DNA of 64,000 nt from Mesorhizobium amorphae (GCF_014843845.1 NZ_JHQS01000008.1:1-64000), one strand, 5' to 3'. Shown: positions 46,800-56,845, numbered from the stretch's first letter. Translations and numbers: made by a program. The notes: generated from the sequence alone by a model not told the origin.

Positions 46800-48005
46800 T
46801 TGTCGTTCATGCTGCCCCAGTCGTCGTCTCTGGCCAGCGCGCGTTACGCTTTCGATGGTGTGCGCGCCCAAATTCGCGATCTGCATACCGAAAACATCGC
46901 CAACCTTGCCGTGCGCGCCCGCGAATTGGGCGACGTGATCGCGCTCTGGTACGGCGAAGGCGATATGGTGACGCCCGCCTTCATCCGTGATGCAGCCAAG
47001 ACGGCGTTCGATGAAGGCCTGACCTTCTACGTTCCCAACATGCGCGGCCACGGCCCGTTGAATGAAGCGCTGTCTGAGTACCAGACGCGCATCCACGGCC
47101 GGCCGATCCCGATCGCGCGCACCACGGTCACGCCCGGCGGCATGCAGGCCCTGTTCCTGGCTCTGGATCTGCTCGTCGATACCGGCACCAACGTCGTCTA
47201 CGTTGCGCCGCAATGGCCCAACATCCACAACGCCATCCATTTGATCGGTGGCGAGCCGCGCCCATTTTCACTCGACTTCAAGGGCGACTGGCAACTCGAT
47301 CTCGACCGGCTGTTTGCGACCTGCGATGCGCGCACGCGCGCGATCTTCCTGTCGACGCCGTCAAACCCGACGGGCTGGACCGCGTCGCGCGAGGAGATGC
47401 AGGCGCTGCTCGACTTCAGCCGGCGCACCGGCATCTGGATCATCTCCGACGAGGTCTATAGCCGGCTCTATTTCGACGGCGACGTGGCGCCTTCGATCCT
47501 GCAGATCGCCGAGGACGGCGACAGGGTGCTCTCGGTCAACAGTTTCTCGAAAGCCTGGGCGATGACCGGCTGGCGCGTCGGCTGGCTGACCCATCCCTCT
47601 GATGTGGCCGACCAGCTCGGCGCCATGACCCAATACGTGAACAGTGGCACGGCAGCCCCGATCCAGGCCGGCGCCGTGGCGGCGATCCGACAAGGCGAGC
47701 CGCTGGTCGAGGAGATCCGGCAGCGGATCAAGACCGGCCTCGACCTCGCCTATGACAGGCTGGCTGAGATCCCCGGCATCGTTCTGCCCAAAAAGCCGCG
47801 CGGCGGCATGTATGCGTTCTTCGCGATGGAAGGCGAAGGCGACGCCCGTCGCGCCTGTGCAAAAATCCTGGAGACGGCGCGCGTCGGGCTGGCACCCGGC
47901 CACCTGTTCGGAAGTTCGGCAACGGCCTTCCTGCGGATGTGCGTGTGCCGTGACCGCGACCAGATAGCGACCGCGCTCGATCGCATGGTCGCTGCCATGA
48001 ATTGA
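46800..48005 (+). CDS. Class I/II PLP aminotransferase
   Basis: 401 residues. The start is a TTG at 46800, nine bases after GAGG; an ATG at 46809 is the alternative. Fold-type I motifs: YVPNMRGHGPLNEALSEY, STPSNPTGWTAS, ISDEVYSRLYF and the PLP lysine in NSFSKAWAMTGWR. Followed by a binding protein and permease for an amino acid, suggesting uptake and transamination of an amino-acid substrate. Confidence 0.9.
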   Translation: MSFMLPQSSSLASARYAFDGVRAQIRDLHTENIANLAVRARELGDVIALWYGEGDMVTPAFIRDAAKTAFDEGLTFYVPNMRGHGPLNEALSEYQTRIHGRPIPIARTTVTPGGMQALFLALDLLVDTGTNVVYVAPQWPNIHNAIHLIGGEPRPFSLDFKGDWQLDLDRLFATCDARTRAIFLSTPSNPTGWTASREEMQALLDFSRRTGIWIISDEVYSRLYFDGDVAPSILQIAEDGDRVLSVNSFSKAWAMTGWRVGWLTHPSDVADQLGAMTQYVNSGTAAPIQAGAVAAIRQGEPLVEEIRQRIKTGLDLAYDRLAEIPGIVLPKKPRGGMYAFFAMEGEGDARRACAKILETARVGLAPGHLFGSSATAFLRMCVCRDRDQIATALDRMVAAMN

Positions 48006-48078
48006 CGCCCTGCCGGAAACGGGGCGGCAAAAAGCCGTGCGGGACCAACCCGCCCGTTCAACAACAGAGGGAACACCA

Positions 48079-48876
48079 ATGAGCTTCACGCGTCGCAATC
48101 TGCTTCTTCTCGCAGCCGCCATCGGCATCGCCACCGGCCCCGCCACCGCCTATGCCGCGGATGTGCTCAATGTCGGCGCCTATCCGACCAACCCGCCGTT
48201 CGAATACAAGAACGAGAGCGGCACTTTCGAGGGCTTTGAAGTCGACATCGTCAACGAAGCGGCAAAGCGCATCGGCATGACGACGGAAATCGCCGATCTC
48301 GGCTTCCAGGCACTGTTCGCCGCCACCACGTCGAAGCGCATCGACGTGGCGATTTCGTCGATCACCATCACGCCGGAGCGGCTGAAGTCGCAGTCCTTCA
48401 CCCAGCCCTATTATGATTCCGACATGGGCATCGCCACCAAGACCGACAGCCCGATCAAGGCCGAGGCCGACCTCAAGGGCAAGATCATCGGCGTGCTGTC
48501 CGGCTCGACCGGCGAAACCTGGGTCAAGGAGCACCAGGCGGCCGGCGGGTTCAGCGATGTGAAGGGCTATGACACGCAGCAGAACCTGCTGCTCGATCTC
48601 AGCGCCGGCCGCGTCGACGCCGCCGTCAGCGACATTCCCGGCATGGAATACTCCTTCACCAAGATGAAGGACCTCACCGTCAAGGAGCGCATCAAGACCG
48701 GCGAACAGTACGGCCTGATGATGACCAAGGATCATCCGCTGCTCGGCAAGCTGAACGACGCGCTGAGCGCGATGAAGAAGGACGGCACGATCGCCGCGAT
48801 CCACAAGAAGTGGTTCGGCAGCGACGCACCGGCCGATTCCTCGACCGTCAAGGAAATGCCGCTGCCGAAGGCCTGA
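48079..48876 (+). CDS. Amino-acid ABC transporter substrate-binding protein (family 3)
   Basis: 265 residues; ATG 48079 follows GAGGGAAC. Signal peptide TRRNLLLLAAAIGIATGPATAYAA (cleaved near AYA-AD), with a twin-arginine-like start. Family pattern: NPPFEYKNESGTFEGFEVDI, GSTGETWVKEH. Periplasmic, likely binding an amino acid or a close analogue. Followed by a terminator-like hairpin and one permease. Confidence 0.9.
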   Translation: MSFTRRNLLLLAAAIGIATGPATAYAADVLNVGAYPTNPPFEYKNESGTFEGFEVDIVNEAAKRIGMTTEIADLGFQALFAATTSKRIDVAISSITITPERLKSQSFTQPYYDSDMGIATKTDSPIKAEADLKGKIIGVLSGSTGETWVKEHQAAGGFSDVKGYDTQQNLLLDLSAGRVDAAVSDIPGMEYSFTKMKDLTVKERIKTGEQYGLMMTKDHPLLGKLNDALSAMKKDGTIAAIHKKWFGSDAPADSSTVKEMPLPKA

Positions 48877-48894
48877 CCGGCAGGTTTCGCTGCA

Positions 48895-48926
48895 ATCGTG
48901 CCGGCTCTCCAGGCCGGCACGATTTT
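48895..48926 (+). terminator. Hairpin after the binding-protein gene
   Basis: ATCGTGCCGGC (48895-48905) and GCCGGCACGAT (48913-48923) form an 11-base stem with a 7-base loop, then TTT. It would end most transcripts after the binding protein, or attenuate the downstream permease. Confidence 0.8.
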
Positions 48927-49095
48927 CACGGTGGCGCCGCGCCTGCTGCCGATCCGCAGAGGGCGCACAGCGCTCCTATTTCATGCACCAGCGCCAGCGG
49001 CCGCGTTGTCTTGCCCTCAGCGGGACATATTGGTTTCAACTTGAGCATCCTTTGCTCTAGCGTCGCGGGACGCCAACCGTTTCGGGAATGCTCCC

Positions 49096-49770
49096 ATGTC
49101 GCTGCTGGACACCTTCTTCAACGCCGACGTCATGATGTCGAGCCTGCCGGCGCTGCTGCGCGGCTTCCTGAATACGCTGCTGCTCGGCATCCTCAGCATC
49201 GGCATCGGCATCCCGATCGGGCTGGCGATCAGCCTGGTGCGGCTCTACGCGCCGAAGCCGCTGCGGCTCTTGGCAGTCGGCTACATCGACATCTTCCGTG
49301 CGATGCCGGTGCTGGTCGTGCTGATCCTGATCTACTACGCGCTGCCGTTCCTCGGCATACGCCTGTCGTCCTGGACGTCCGCGGTGACGGCGTTCGCCAT
49401 CATCATGGCGGCCTATTCGGCCGAGGTGTTCCGTTCCGGCATAGAAAGCATTCCGAGCGGCCAGTTCGAGGCGGCGCAGGCGCTCGGCCTGCCGTTTCTG
49501 CTGACCTTGCGCAAGGTGGTGCTGCCGCAGGCGATCCGTGTGGTCATTCCGCCGATGACCAGCAATTGCGTTTCGATGTTCAAGGACACTTCGCTGGCTT
49601 CCACCGTGGCGCTGCCGGAACTGCTCAAGGAAGCGACCAACGCGCAGTCGCTCTACGCCAACCCCTCGCCGCTGATCGGCGCGGCACTGGTCTATCTCAT
49701 CTTCCTCTGGCCGATGGTCCGCCTCGTCAGCCTGCTTGAACGCCGCTTCAAGACGGAGAAAACGCGCTGA
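49096..49770 (+). CDS. Amino-acid ABC transporter permease (HisM type)
   Basis: 224 residues with helices such as LLGILSIGIGIPIGLAISLV and the family EAA loop (EAAQALGLPFLLTLRKVVLP). Polar amino-acid transporter permeases usually need a second permease or homodimer and an ATPase; no ATPase gene is adjacent, so it must use one encoded elsewhere. Confidence 0.9.
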   Translation: MSLLDTFFNADVMMSSLPALLRGFLNTLLLGILSIGIGIPIGLAISLVRLYAPKPLRLLAVGYIDIFRAMPVLVVLILIYYALPFLGIRLSSWTSAVTAFAIIMAAYSAEVFRSGIESIPSGQFEAAQALGLPFLLTLRKVVLPQAIRVVIPPMTSNCVSMFKDTSLASTVALPELLKEATNAQSLYANPSPLIGAALVYLIFLWPMVRLVSLLERRFKTEKTR

Positions 49771-49815
49771 CCTCAGCTCGACCCCATCCGCAAAAGCACT
49801 ACGCAGGAGACGACC

Positions 49816-51096
49816 TTGAACAAGCATCAAACCGCCAATGCGAACAGCGCCGCCAGCGCGTTTCCGGTCGAGGCCATCCGCGCGATGTTCCCCGCCCTGC
49901 AGCGGGCCGGCGACTTCATCTTCCTGGACAATGCAGCCGGCGCGCAGATTCCGCAGAGCGTGCTCGACGCGGTGACCAACCATCTGGTGGCGCACAATGT
50001 GCAGCGCGGCGGCCGCTATGGCCGCAGCGTCACCGTCGACCAGTCGGTCGCCGATGCGCGCGAAAGCGTCGCGCTGCTGGTCAACGCCTATAGCCCATCC
50101 GAAATCTGCTTCGGCATGAACGCCACCTCGTTCATCCGCCTGGTCAGCCTCGGCATCGGCCAGATGCTTTCTGAACGCGACGAGATCGTCATCACCGACA
50201 TGGACCACGACGCCAACATCGCCACATGGCTGGCGCTGGAATCCGCCGGCGCCAAGTTCAAATGGTGGCGCATGCGCGAGGATGGCAATCTGCATGTCGA
50301 CGACCTCAAGCCGCTGGTGTCGGACCGCACTCGCCTCGTCGCCTGCACGGTGACGGCGCACTCGATCGGCTCGATCGTCGACGTCGCTTCCGTGGCGAAG
50401 ATCGCGCACGCCGCCGGCGCCGAAGTGTTCCTCGACTGCGTGCATTACGGACCGCACGGGCTGATCGACGTACAGGCCTGGGACTGCGACTATCTGGTCT
50501 GCTCCGGCTACAAGAATTTCTCGCCGCATATGGGCTTCCTGTGGGGCCGCTTCGAGACGCTGAAGCGACTGCCGACCTTCCGCGAGGATTTCATTCCCGA
50601 CGAGCCGCCCTACAAGGTCGAGGCCGGCACTTTCATCTACGAGAATGTCTCCGGCATGGACGCCGCCGTGCGCTATCTGGAATCGATCGGCCGCAATCTG
50701 TTGCCCGAGAACAACCGGTCGCGGCGCGACAACATCGTCGCCGGCATGAACGCCATCCGCGACTACGAACTGGTGCTGGCGCGCGAGATGTTCGCCGTGC
50801 TCAAGAACTGCAATGCCACGATCTACGGCGTCGCCGACGAGGCCCGCATTCATGAACGCGTGCCGACCTTCTGCTTCAACATCGGCACGATGTCGCCGCA
50901 GCGGATCGTCGAGGAGATGGCCGAGCTGCAGATCGGCATCCGCGACGGCCACATGTATGCGCCGCGGCTGATGAAGCGCCTCAACCTCTCGATGGACAGC
51001 GGCGCCATCCGCGCCTCGCTGGTGCACTACAATACGGTGGATGAAGTGCGCCGCTTCGGCGAAGCGTTGCGCACGATCATCGCCAAGCTATCGTGA
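49816..51096 (+). CDS. Class V aminotransferase-fold PLP enzyme (cysteine-desulfurase-like)
   Basis: 426 residues from a TTG at 49816, preceded by AGGAGA. Fold-type I, class V pattern: [43 protein letters not shown] and [12 protein letters not shown], with the PLP lysine. It resembles the VC1184-like subgroup of cysteine-desulfurase-type proteins; the true reaction is unknown. A desulfurase/lyase acting on the amino acid imported by the neighbours is possible. Kynureninase is also a class V enzyme but its motifs are not seen. Confidence 0.82.
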   Translation: MNKHQTANANSAASAFPVEAIRAMFPALQRAGDFIFLDNAAGAQIPQSVLDAVTNHLVAHNVQRGGRYGRSVTVDQSVADARESVALLVNAYSPSEICFGMNATSFIRLVSLGIGQMLSERDEIVITDMDHDANIATWLALESAGAKFKWWRMREDGNLHVDDLKPLVSDRTRLVACTVTAHSIGSIVDVASVAKIAHAAGAEVFLDCVHYGPHGLIDVQAWDCDYLVCSGYKNFSPHMGFLWGRFETLKRLPTFREDFIPDEPPYKVEAGTFIYENVSGMDAAVRYLESIGRNLLPENNRSRRDNIVAGMNAIRDYELVLAREMFAVLKNCNATIYGVADEARIHERVPTFCFNIGTMSPQRIVEEMAELQIGIRDGHMYAPRLMKRLNLSMDSGAIRASLVHYNTVDEVRRFGEALRTIIAKLS

Positions 51097-51132
51097 TCTC
51101 TTTGAAAATTGCCCTGATGCGCCTTGGCCGCG

Positions 51133-51963
51133 TCAGGCAGCCTTCTTCTTCGCCAGCCTGGCCTTGATCGAGGCGACGTCGGCGCGCGGCGTCGCGGCGA
51201 ACAGCGTCTTTGTGTAGCTGTGCTTGGGATCGGCAAAGACCTCGTCGCGTGAGCCGTATTCCACCGCTTCGCCGAAATACATCACCATGACGTCGTCGGC
51301 GATGTAGCGCACCACTGAAAGATCATGGCTGATGAAGACATAGGTCAGCTGGAACTCGTCCTGCAGATCGGCGAGCAAATTGAGCACCTGCGCCTGCACA
51401 GACAGGTCTAGGGCCGAGACCGGCTCGTCCAGCACCAGCAGGCTCGGGTTCAGCATCAGCGCACGGGCAATGGCGATGCGCTGGCGCTGGCCACCCGAGA
51501 ACATGTGCGGGTAGCGGTTGTAGTGCTCGGTGCCGAGGCCGACCTTCTTCAGCATCTTCATCGCAAGGTCGCGGCGTTCTTCGGCCGGCTTGTCGGTGTT
51601 GATCAGCAGCGGCTCGCCCAGCACGTCGCCGATCTTCTGGCGTGGATTGAGGGAGCCGTAGGGGTTCTGGAAGACGATCTGCACCTTGCGGCGCATCTCC
51701 TTCGTCAGCCCGTCCCTGGCGATGTCGACCTTGTTGCCGTCGATGAACAGCTCTCCGGAAGTCGCCGGATCGATCAGCGTGATGATGCGGGCGAGCGTGG
51801 ACTTGCCGCAGCCGCTCTCGCCGACGATGGCGAGCGTCTTGCCCTTGTCGACGCTGAAGGAAACGCCCTTGACCGCATGTACCGTGCGTGCACCACGAAA
51901 CAGCCCGCCGCCGACATGGTAGTCGCGCCTGATGTCCTTGCCCTCGAGGACCCTGACGCTCAT
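51133..51963 (-). CDS. ABC transporter ATP-binding protein, DppF/OppF type
   Basis: 276 residues. Walker A GESGCGKST, Q-loop VFQNPYGSLNPRQ, signature FSGGQRQRIAIARA, Walker B LLVLDEPVSALD and SHDLS. C-terminal SYTKTLFAATP is typical of peptide transporters. Last gene of dppABCDF on the minus strand, overlapping the DppD-type gene by 4 bases. Confidence 0.94.
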   Translation of the reverse strand: MSVRVLEGKDIRRDYHVGGGLFRGARTVHAVKGVSFSVDKGKTLAIVGESGCGKSTLARIITLIDPATSGELFIDGNKVDIARDGLTKEMRRKVQIVFQNPYGSLNPRQKIGDVLGEPLLINTDKPAEERRDLAMKMLKKVGLGTEHYNRYPHMFSGGQRQRIAIARALMLNPSLLVLDEPVSALDLSVQAQVLNLLADLQDEFQLTYVFISHDLSVVRYIADDVMVMYFGEAVEYGSRDEVFADPKHSYTKTLFAATPRADVASIKARLAKKKAA

Positions 51964-52817
51964 CGGGCGGCTCCTGCTGCAGAGGGTGCCGGTTCGAACA
52001 GCATGTCGGAAACGGTCGGCAGCCGGTCGCCGACGGCGTTTTCCGGCAGCGCCGACAGCAGCGCGCGGGTGTAATTGCTCTTCGGCGATTCAAACAGGGA
52101 CAGCACGTCGGCCTCTTCCATTTTGCGGCCCTTGTACTGGACGATGACGCGGTCGGCGGTCTCGGCCACGACGCCCATATTGTGGGTGATCATGATCAGG
52201 CCCATTCCGTATTTGGCCTGCAGCGAGACAAGCAGGTCGAGGATCTGCTTCTGGATGGTGACGTCGAGCGCAGTCGTCGGCTCGTCGGCGATCAGCAGCC
52301 TCGGATTGCAGGCAATGGCAATGGCGATCATGACGCGCTGGCACTGGCCGCCCGACATCTGGTGCGGAAAGGAGTCCAACCGTTCCGCCGGGTCGGCAAT
52401 GCCGACCTGCTTCAACAACTCGATGGCGCGGGCACGACGCTGGGCTTTGTCCATGCCCATATGGAAGCGCAGCACCTCCTCGATCTGGAAACCGATGGTG
52501 AAGCAGGGATTGAGGCTGGCCATCGGCTCCTGGAAGATCATCGACATGTCCTTGCCGACGATCTTGCGCCGCTCGGCGGAGTTCATCTTCAGGAGATCGC
52601 GTCCGGCAAAGCTCATCTTGTCAGCCGTGACCGTGGCCGTCCACGGCAAGAGGCCCATGACCGCCAGCATCGACACCGACTTGCCGGAGCCGGATTCGCC
52701 GACGATGGCCAGCACTTCGCGCTCTTCGACGTGAAGCGAAACGCCGTCGACCGCGCGGAAAGAACCGGAAGCGGTCTGGAACTCGACAACGAGATTCTGG
52801 ATGTCGAGCAATGCCAT
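51960..52817 (-). CDS. ABC transporter ATP-binding protein, DppD type
   Basis: 285 residues from the ATG at 52817, six bases after AGGAGG; GTG 52820 is adjacent. Walker A GESGSGKSV, Q-loop IFQEPMASLNPC, signature MSGGQCQRVMIA (Cys replacing Arg or a similar residue), Walker [13 protein letters not shown] and ITHNMG. Partner of the preceding ATPase. Confidence 0.93.
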   Translation of the reverse strand: MALLDIQNLVVEFQTASGSFRAVDGVSLHVEEREVLAIVGESGSGKSVSMLAVMGLLPWTATVTADKMSFAGRDLLKMNSAERRKIVGKDMSMIFQEPMASLNPCFTIGFQIEEVLRFHMGMDKAQRRARAIELLKQVGIADPAERLDSFPHQMSGGQCQRVMIAIAIACNPRLLIADEPTTALDVTIQKQILDLLVSLQAKYGMGLIMITHNMGVVAETADRVIVQYKGRKMEEADVLSLFESPKSNYTRALLSALPENAVGDRLPTVSDMLFEPAPSAAGAAR

Positions 52818-53728
52818 CACGACCTCCTGAGCTTCGGATCGAGCGCGTCGCGCAGGCCGTCACCGACCAGATTGATGGCGAGCACGGTGATGAGGATGGC
52901 GAGGCCCGGGAAGGTCACCACCCACCAGGCGCGCAGGATGAATTCACGCGCCGAGGCGAGCATGGTTCCCCATTCGGGAGTCGGCGGCTGGGCACCTAGC
53001 CCGAGGAAACCGAGGGCCGCCGCCTCGAGAATGGCGTTCGAGAATGACAGCGTGCCCTGGACGATCAGCGGCGCCAGGCAGTTCGGCAGGATGGTGCGAA
53101 GCATCAGCCTGAGATGTCCAGCACCCGCAACCTTCGCGGCCACGACATATTCGCGGCTTTTCTCCGCCATGACGGCGGCGCGTACCAGCCGGGCGAAATG
53201 CGGCTGCAGCACGAGCGAGATCGCCAGCATCGCATTGAACAGGCCAGGCCCGAGAATGGTGACCAGCACAAGCGCGAGCAGCAGCGACGGAAAGGCGAGG
53301 ATCAGGTCCATCACGCGCATGATCGCGACGTCGACCCAGCCGCGGAAGTAGCCGGCGAGCAGGCCGAGTGTGATGCCGCCGAACAGCGACAGCGTGACCA
53401 CGACCGCACCGATGAGCAGCGAGAAGCGGGCGCCATAGAGCAGGCGCGAGAGCATGTCGCGACCGACCGCGTCGGTGCCGAGCAGATACTGGGCGCTGCC
53501 ACCGGCCTGCCATGCCGGAGGTCTCAAGAACGCGGTCTTGTCCTGAACATCCGGCGCATAGGGCGCCAGCACCGGTGCAAGCACTGCCGCCAACACCAAT
53601 AGGATGAAGACGAACAGGCCGATGACGGCGCCACGGTTGACCGAGAAATAGTGCCAGAAGGTCCTGAACCCCAACATGCGGTCAGGGCTGGCGGCAAGCG
53701 GCGTGAGTTCGGTCGACTGGCTCATCAT
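52817..53728 (-). CDS. ABC transporter permease, DppC type
   Basis: 303 residues from the ATG at 53728, overlapping the DppB-type stop; the longer frame upstream is that gene's shadow. An N-terminal helix (AVIGLFVFILLVLAAVLAPV), LGTDAVGRDMLSRLLYGAR, MRVMDLILAFPSLLLALV and an EAA loop (AGAGHLRLMLRTILPN) identify the family. Confidence 0.94.
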   Translation of the reverse strand: MMSQSTELTPLAASPDRMLGFRTFWHYFSVNRGAVIGLFVFILLVLAAVLAPVLAPYAPDVQDKTAFLRPPAWQAGGSAQYLLGTDAVGRDMLSRLLYGARFSLLIGAVVVTLSLFGGITLGLLAGYFRGWVDVAIMRVMDLILAFPSLLLALVLVTILGPGLFNAMLAISLVLQPHFARLVRAAVMAEKSREYVVAAKVAGAGHLRLMLRTILPNCLAPLIVQGTLSFSNAILEAAALGFLGLGAQPPTPEWGTMLASAREFILRAWWVVTFPGLAILITVLAINLVGDGLRDALDPKLRRS

Positions 53729-54732
53729 GCCGCCCGTATGCGCGGGTTGATGACGGCATAGAGCACGTCGACGATCAGGTTCACGGCCATGACGATGAGC
53801 GCGATCAAAAGCAAGCCTGACTGCACGACGACATAGTCGCGCTTGAAGATGGAATCGACCATCCACTTGCCGATGCCCGGCCAGGCGAAGATGGTTTCGG
53901 TGAGGATGGCGCCGGCGAGCAGCGTGCCGACCTGCAGGCCGATGGTGGTGACCACCGGGATCAGCGCATTGCGCAAGGCGTGCACGCCGATGACACGGGC
54001 CGACGAAAGGCCCTTGGCGCGCGCGGTCCGCACATAGTCCTCACCCAGCACCTCGAGCATCGCCGAACGCGTCTGGCGGGCGATCACTGCCAGCGGGATG
54101 GTGCCGAGCACGATGGCGGGCAGGACCAGATGGCTCAACGCCGAGCGGAAGGCGTCCCACTTGCCATAGATCAGGGTGTCGATGGTCATGAAGCCGGTGA
54201 TCGGCTTGAAGAAGAACTGCAGGCCGATGCGGCCCGAAACCGGGGTCCAGCCGAGGTAGCCGGAGAAAAAGATGATCAGCAGCAGGCCCCACCAGAAGAT
54301 CGGCATGGAATAGCCGACGAGCGCCGTGCCCATCAATGACTGATCGAACCATGAGCCGCGCTTGACCGCAGCGACGATGCCGGCGGGAATGCCTAGCACC
54401 ATGGCGAAGATCATGGCGAAGAACGACAGTTCCATCGTCGCCGGAAAGAGGGTCTTGAACTCTTCCATGACCGGGCGCTTGGACGAGATCGAGACGCCGA
54501 AATCACCGGTCGCGACCTCGCCGACATAGCGCGCATATTGCTGCCAGATCGGCAGATTGTAGCCGAACTGTTCTTTGAGCTGTTCGTAGCGCGCCGGCGC
54601 CACGCCGTGCTCGCCGGCCATGGCAAGTATCGGATCGCCGGGCAGCAGCCTGACGAAAGCGAAGGCACAGATGGTGATGCCGATGAGTGTCGGGATCACC
54701 AAAGCGATTTTGTTGAGGAGATATCGGAGCAT
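53725..54732 (-). CDS. ABC transporter permease, DppB type
   Basis: 335 residues. N-terminal helix and the family signature LVIPTLIGITICAFAFVRLL and PGDPI, then helices and the EAA loop (KGLSSARVIGVHALRNALIP). Overlaps the DppC-type gene; preceded by a hairpin after the binding protein. Confidence 0.94.
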   Translation of the reverse strand: MLRYLLNKIALVIPTLIGITICAFAFVRLLPGDPILAMAGEHGVAPARYEQLKEQFGYNLPIWQQYARYVGEVATGDFGVSISSKRPVMEEFKTLFPATMELSFFAMIFAMVLGIPAGIVAAVKRGSWFDQSLMGTALVGYSMPIFWWGLLLIIFFSGYLGWTPVSGRIGLQFFFKPITGFMTIDTLIYGKWDAFRSALSHLVLPAIVLGTIPLAVIARQTRSAMLEVLGEDYVRTARAKGLSSARVIGVHALRNALIPVVTTIGLQVGTLLAGAILTETIFAWPGIGKWMVDSIFKRDYVVVQSGLLLIALIVMAVNLIVDVLYAVINPRIRAA

Positions 54733-54738
54733 CTTGAA

Positions 54739-54766
54739 AAGGGGGCGGCGCTTTGTGGCGCCGCCC
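54739..54766 (-). terminator. Hairpin between binding protein and permease genes
   Basis: On the minus strand, GGGCGGCGC and GCGCCGCCC form a 9-base stem with a 6-base loop (54743-54766), followed by CCTTTTC. Third such hairpin in the window placed between a solute-binding protein and its permease. Confidence 0.75.
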
Positions 54767-54777
54767 GCCTAACCGTT

Positions 54778-56376
54778 CTATTCGGCCTTGTCGACGCCGT
54801 CGAAGCGATGAATGCCGAGCGGGTCCATCATGAAACCGCTGACGTTCTTGCGCACGACTGCGTAGACTTGGCTGTGTGCCATAAGGAAGGCAGGAGCCTG
54901 CTTCTGGAAGACAACCTGCGCCTGCTCATAGAGCTTGGTGCGCTCGCCCTGGTCGCTGGTCTTCTTGGCCTTCTGGATCAGGTCCTCGAAGTCCTTGTCG
55001 CACCAGCTCGAGTAGTTCGACACGCCGATGGCGGAGCAAGCGAACAGCGTGGCGAAGAAGTTGTCCGGATCGCCATTGTCGCCGGTCCAGCCGATCTGGA
55101 ACGCGCCGGGGCGGTCCTTCTTCTTGCCTTCCTCACGATACTTCGTCCACTCGTAGTTGACGATCTCCGCCTTGACGCCGACCTTGGCCCAGTCGGCCTG
55201 GATCAGTTCGGCGGCACGCTGGAAGTTCGGGTTATAAGGACGAACGCGATCGGAAGCCCAGAGCTGGATTTCCTTCAGCCCGGCATCGGCCAGCACTTTC
55301 TTGGCCGCTTCCGGATCATAGGAATCGAACTTCACGCTCTTGTCCCACGACCACATGGTCGGCGGGATCAAATTGTCGGCCGGCGTGGCGCCGGCGTCCT
55401 GGAACAGCGACTTGATCAGCGCTTCCCGATCGATCGCCTGGTTGAGCGCATGGCGCACCTCGGGCTTGTCGAGCGGCGGGACGGTGGTGTTGTAGCTCAT
55501 GTAGCCGATGTTCAGGCCGGCCTGATCCATCAGGGTCACGTCCTGGTTGGCCTTGATCGTGCCGATGTCGGCAGGATTCGGATAGGGCGCGATGTCGCAC
55601 TCGCCGGCAAGCACCTTCTGGATGCGGGCGGTCGCGTCGGGCGTGATGGCGAAGACGAGATCGTCGATCTTTTCCTTGCCCTTGAAGTAGTCCGGATGGG
55701 CCGCATAGCGGATGACCGAATCCAGCTGGTAGTCGACGAACTGGAACGGACCGGTGCCGATCGGCTTGGTCGAGAAATCGGCCATCTTGCCGGATTTCTC
55801 CAGCTGCTCGGCATATTCCTTCGATACGATCGAGGCGAAGTCCATGCCGAGATTGGCAAGCATCGGAGCGTTCGGCTCGGTCAGCGTCAGCTTCACGGTC
55901 AGGTCATCGACCTTTTCCCACTTGGCGACATATTTCGGCATGTCCATGCCGGTGTAATAGTCCCAGGTCAGGTTCGGCAGGTACTTCTCGCCGTTCCAGG
56001 GGTTTTCCTTGTTGAACTGGCGATCAAAGGAGAAGACGACGTCGTCGGCATTGAGGTCACGGGTCGGCTTGAAATAGTCTGTGGTCTGGAACTTCACGCC
56101 CGGATGCAGGTGGAAGGTATAGACCAAGCCGTCGTCGGAGATTTCCCACTTGTCGGCGAGACCGGGCTCGATCTCGGTGCCGCCATGCTTGAACTCGACC
56201 AGACGCGAATAGACCGTGCGCGACGAGGCGTCGAAATCGTTGCCGCCCGTTGTGGTACCCGGGTCGAAGTTGGCCGGCGATGCCTCCGAGCAATAAACCA
56301 GCGTCTTGGCATTGGCCACGCCGCCGAGGACGCTTGCAGCCAGCAACGCGGCTGCAAAAGTCAGTTTCTTTTTCAT
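54778..56376 (-). CDS. dppA: ABC transporter substrate-binding protein, DppA type (family 5)
   Basis: 532 residues from the ATG at 56376 (GGGAG upstream). Signal peptide KKKLTFAAALLAASVLGGVA, cut near ANA-KT. The sequence KTLVYCSEASPANFDPGTTT is the standard start of mature dipeptide-binding proteins; later WTGDNGDPDNFFATLFAC matches dipeptide/delta-aminolevulinate binding proteins. Leads the dppABCDF operon; the upstream AT-rich region probably holds its promoter. Confidence 0.94.
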   Translation of the reverse strand: MKKKLTFAAALLAASVLGGVANAKTLVYCSEASPANFDPGTTTGGNDFDASSRTVYSRLVEFKHGGTEIEPGLADKWEISDDGLVYTFHLHPGVKFQTTDYFKPTRDLNADDVVFSFDRQFNKENPWNGEKYLPNLTWDYYTGMDMPKYVAKWEKVDDLTVKLTLTEPNAPMLANLGMDFASIVSKEYAEQLEKSGKMADFSTKPIGTGPFQFVDYQLDSVIRYAAHPDYFKGKEKIDDLVFAITPDATARIQKVLAGECDIAPYPNPADIGTIKANQDVTLMDQAGLNIGYMSYNTTVPPLDKPEVRHALNQAIDREALIKSLFQDAGATPADNLIPPTMWSWDKSVKFDSYDPEAAKKVLADAGLKEIQLWASDRVRPYNPNFQRAAELIQADWAKVGVKAEIVNYEWTKYREEGKKKDRPGAFQIGWTGDNGDPDNFFATLFACSAIGVSNYSSWCDKDFEDLIQKAKKTSDQGERTKLYEQAQVVFQKQAPAFLMAHSQVYAVVRKNVSGFMMDPLGIHRFDGVDKAE

Positions 56377-56845
56377 TGAGCACTCCCTGATGTTCTTCCA
56401 AGCCCCTCTATCAGGCTCGCGAAGCGCGCATATAAGCACCGTTTTCCCGGCTTTGGAACTCCCCGTTTGCCTACCCCACCGTAAGCAGAAAATGTTTCTC
56501 GGTTTTTGCGCAATTTCGGAAAAAAATAGCAAAACCTACCAATCACGGTATTGTTAACGACTGCATTTTTTTATTGATTGCCGATGCGGCGATTACAATG
56601 AACCACAGGCATCGCTTCGCCACCGGCGTGACAGGAGGCTAGGGCTCGAGAGGGCCAGCGCCGGAAAGATTTCGACGGCAAATCTTTCCCGTTCTGCCGC
56701 AAGGGCAAGACTTGCACGGTCGCCGATAGTCGCAATACATAGGCGGCATGCTGGATTTCTTGGGGAATCCGCAACGCTGCGGCGGAGGACGTTTCTGTCA
56801 TTCAGAGGCGACGCGGCACGAAGGAAAGATCGAGGGAGGCAACAG
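56377..56845. other. Divergent promoter region
   Basis: 469 bases between dppA (minus) and the CoA ligase (plus). A notably AT-rich part at about 56510-56580 (AAAAAATAGCAAAACC, ATTTTTTTATTG) is likely promoter DNA. No palindrome of the MarR type and no coding frame with support were seen. Confidence 0.55.

Noticed and set aside
49028..49045. TTTCAACTTGAG as a fifth copy of the MarR-type palindrome
   Set aside because: The centre differs (CAACTTG rather than AAGCYT) and arms match poorly; more likely coincidental.
49057..51027. 656-codon antisense frame over the permease and class V enzyme genes
   Set aside because: His/Arg/Asp-rich antisense shadow; both plus-strand genes have clear family motifs.
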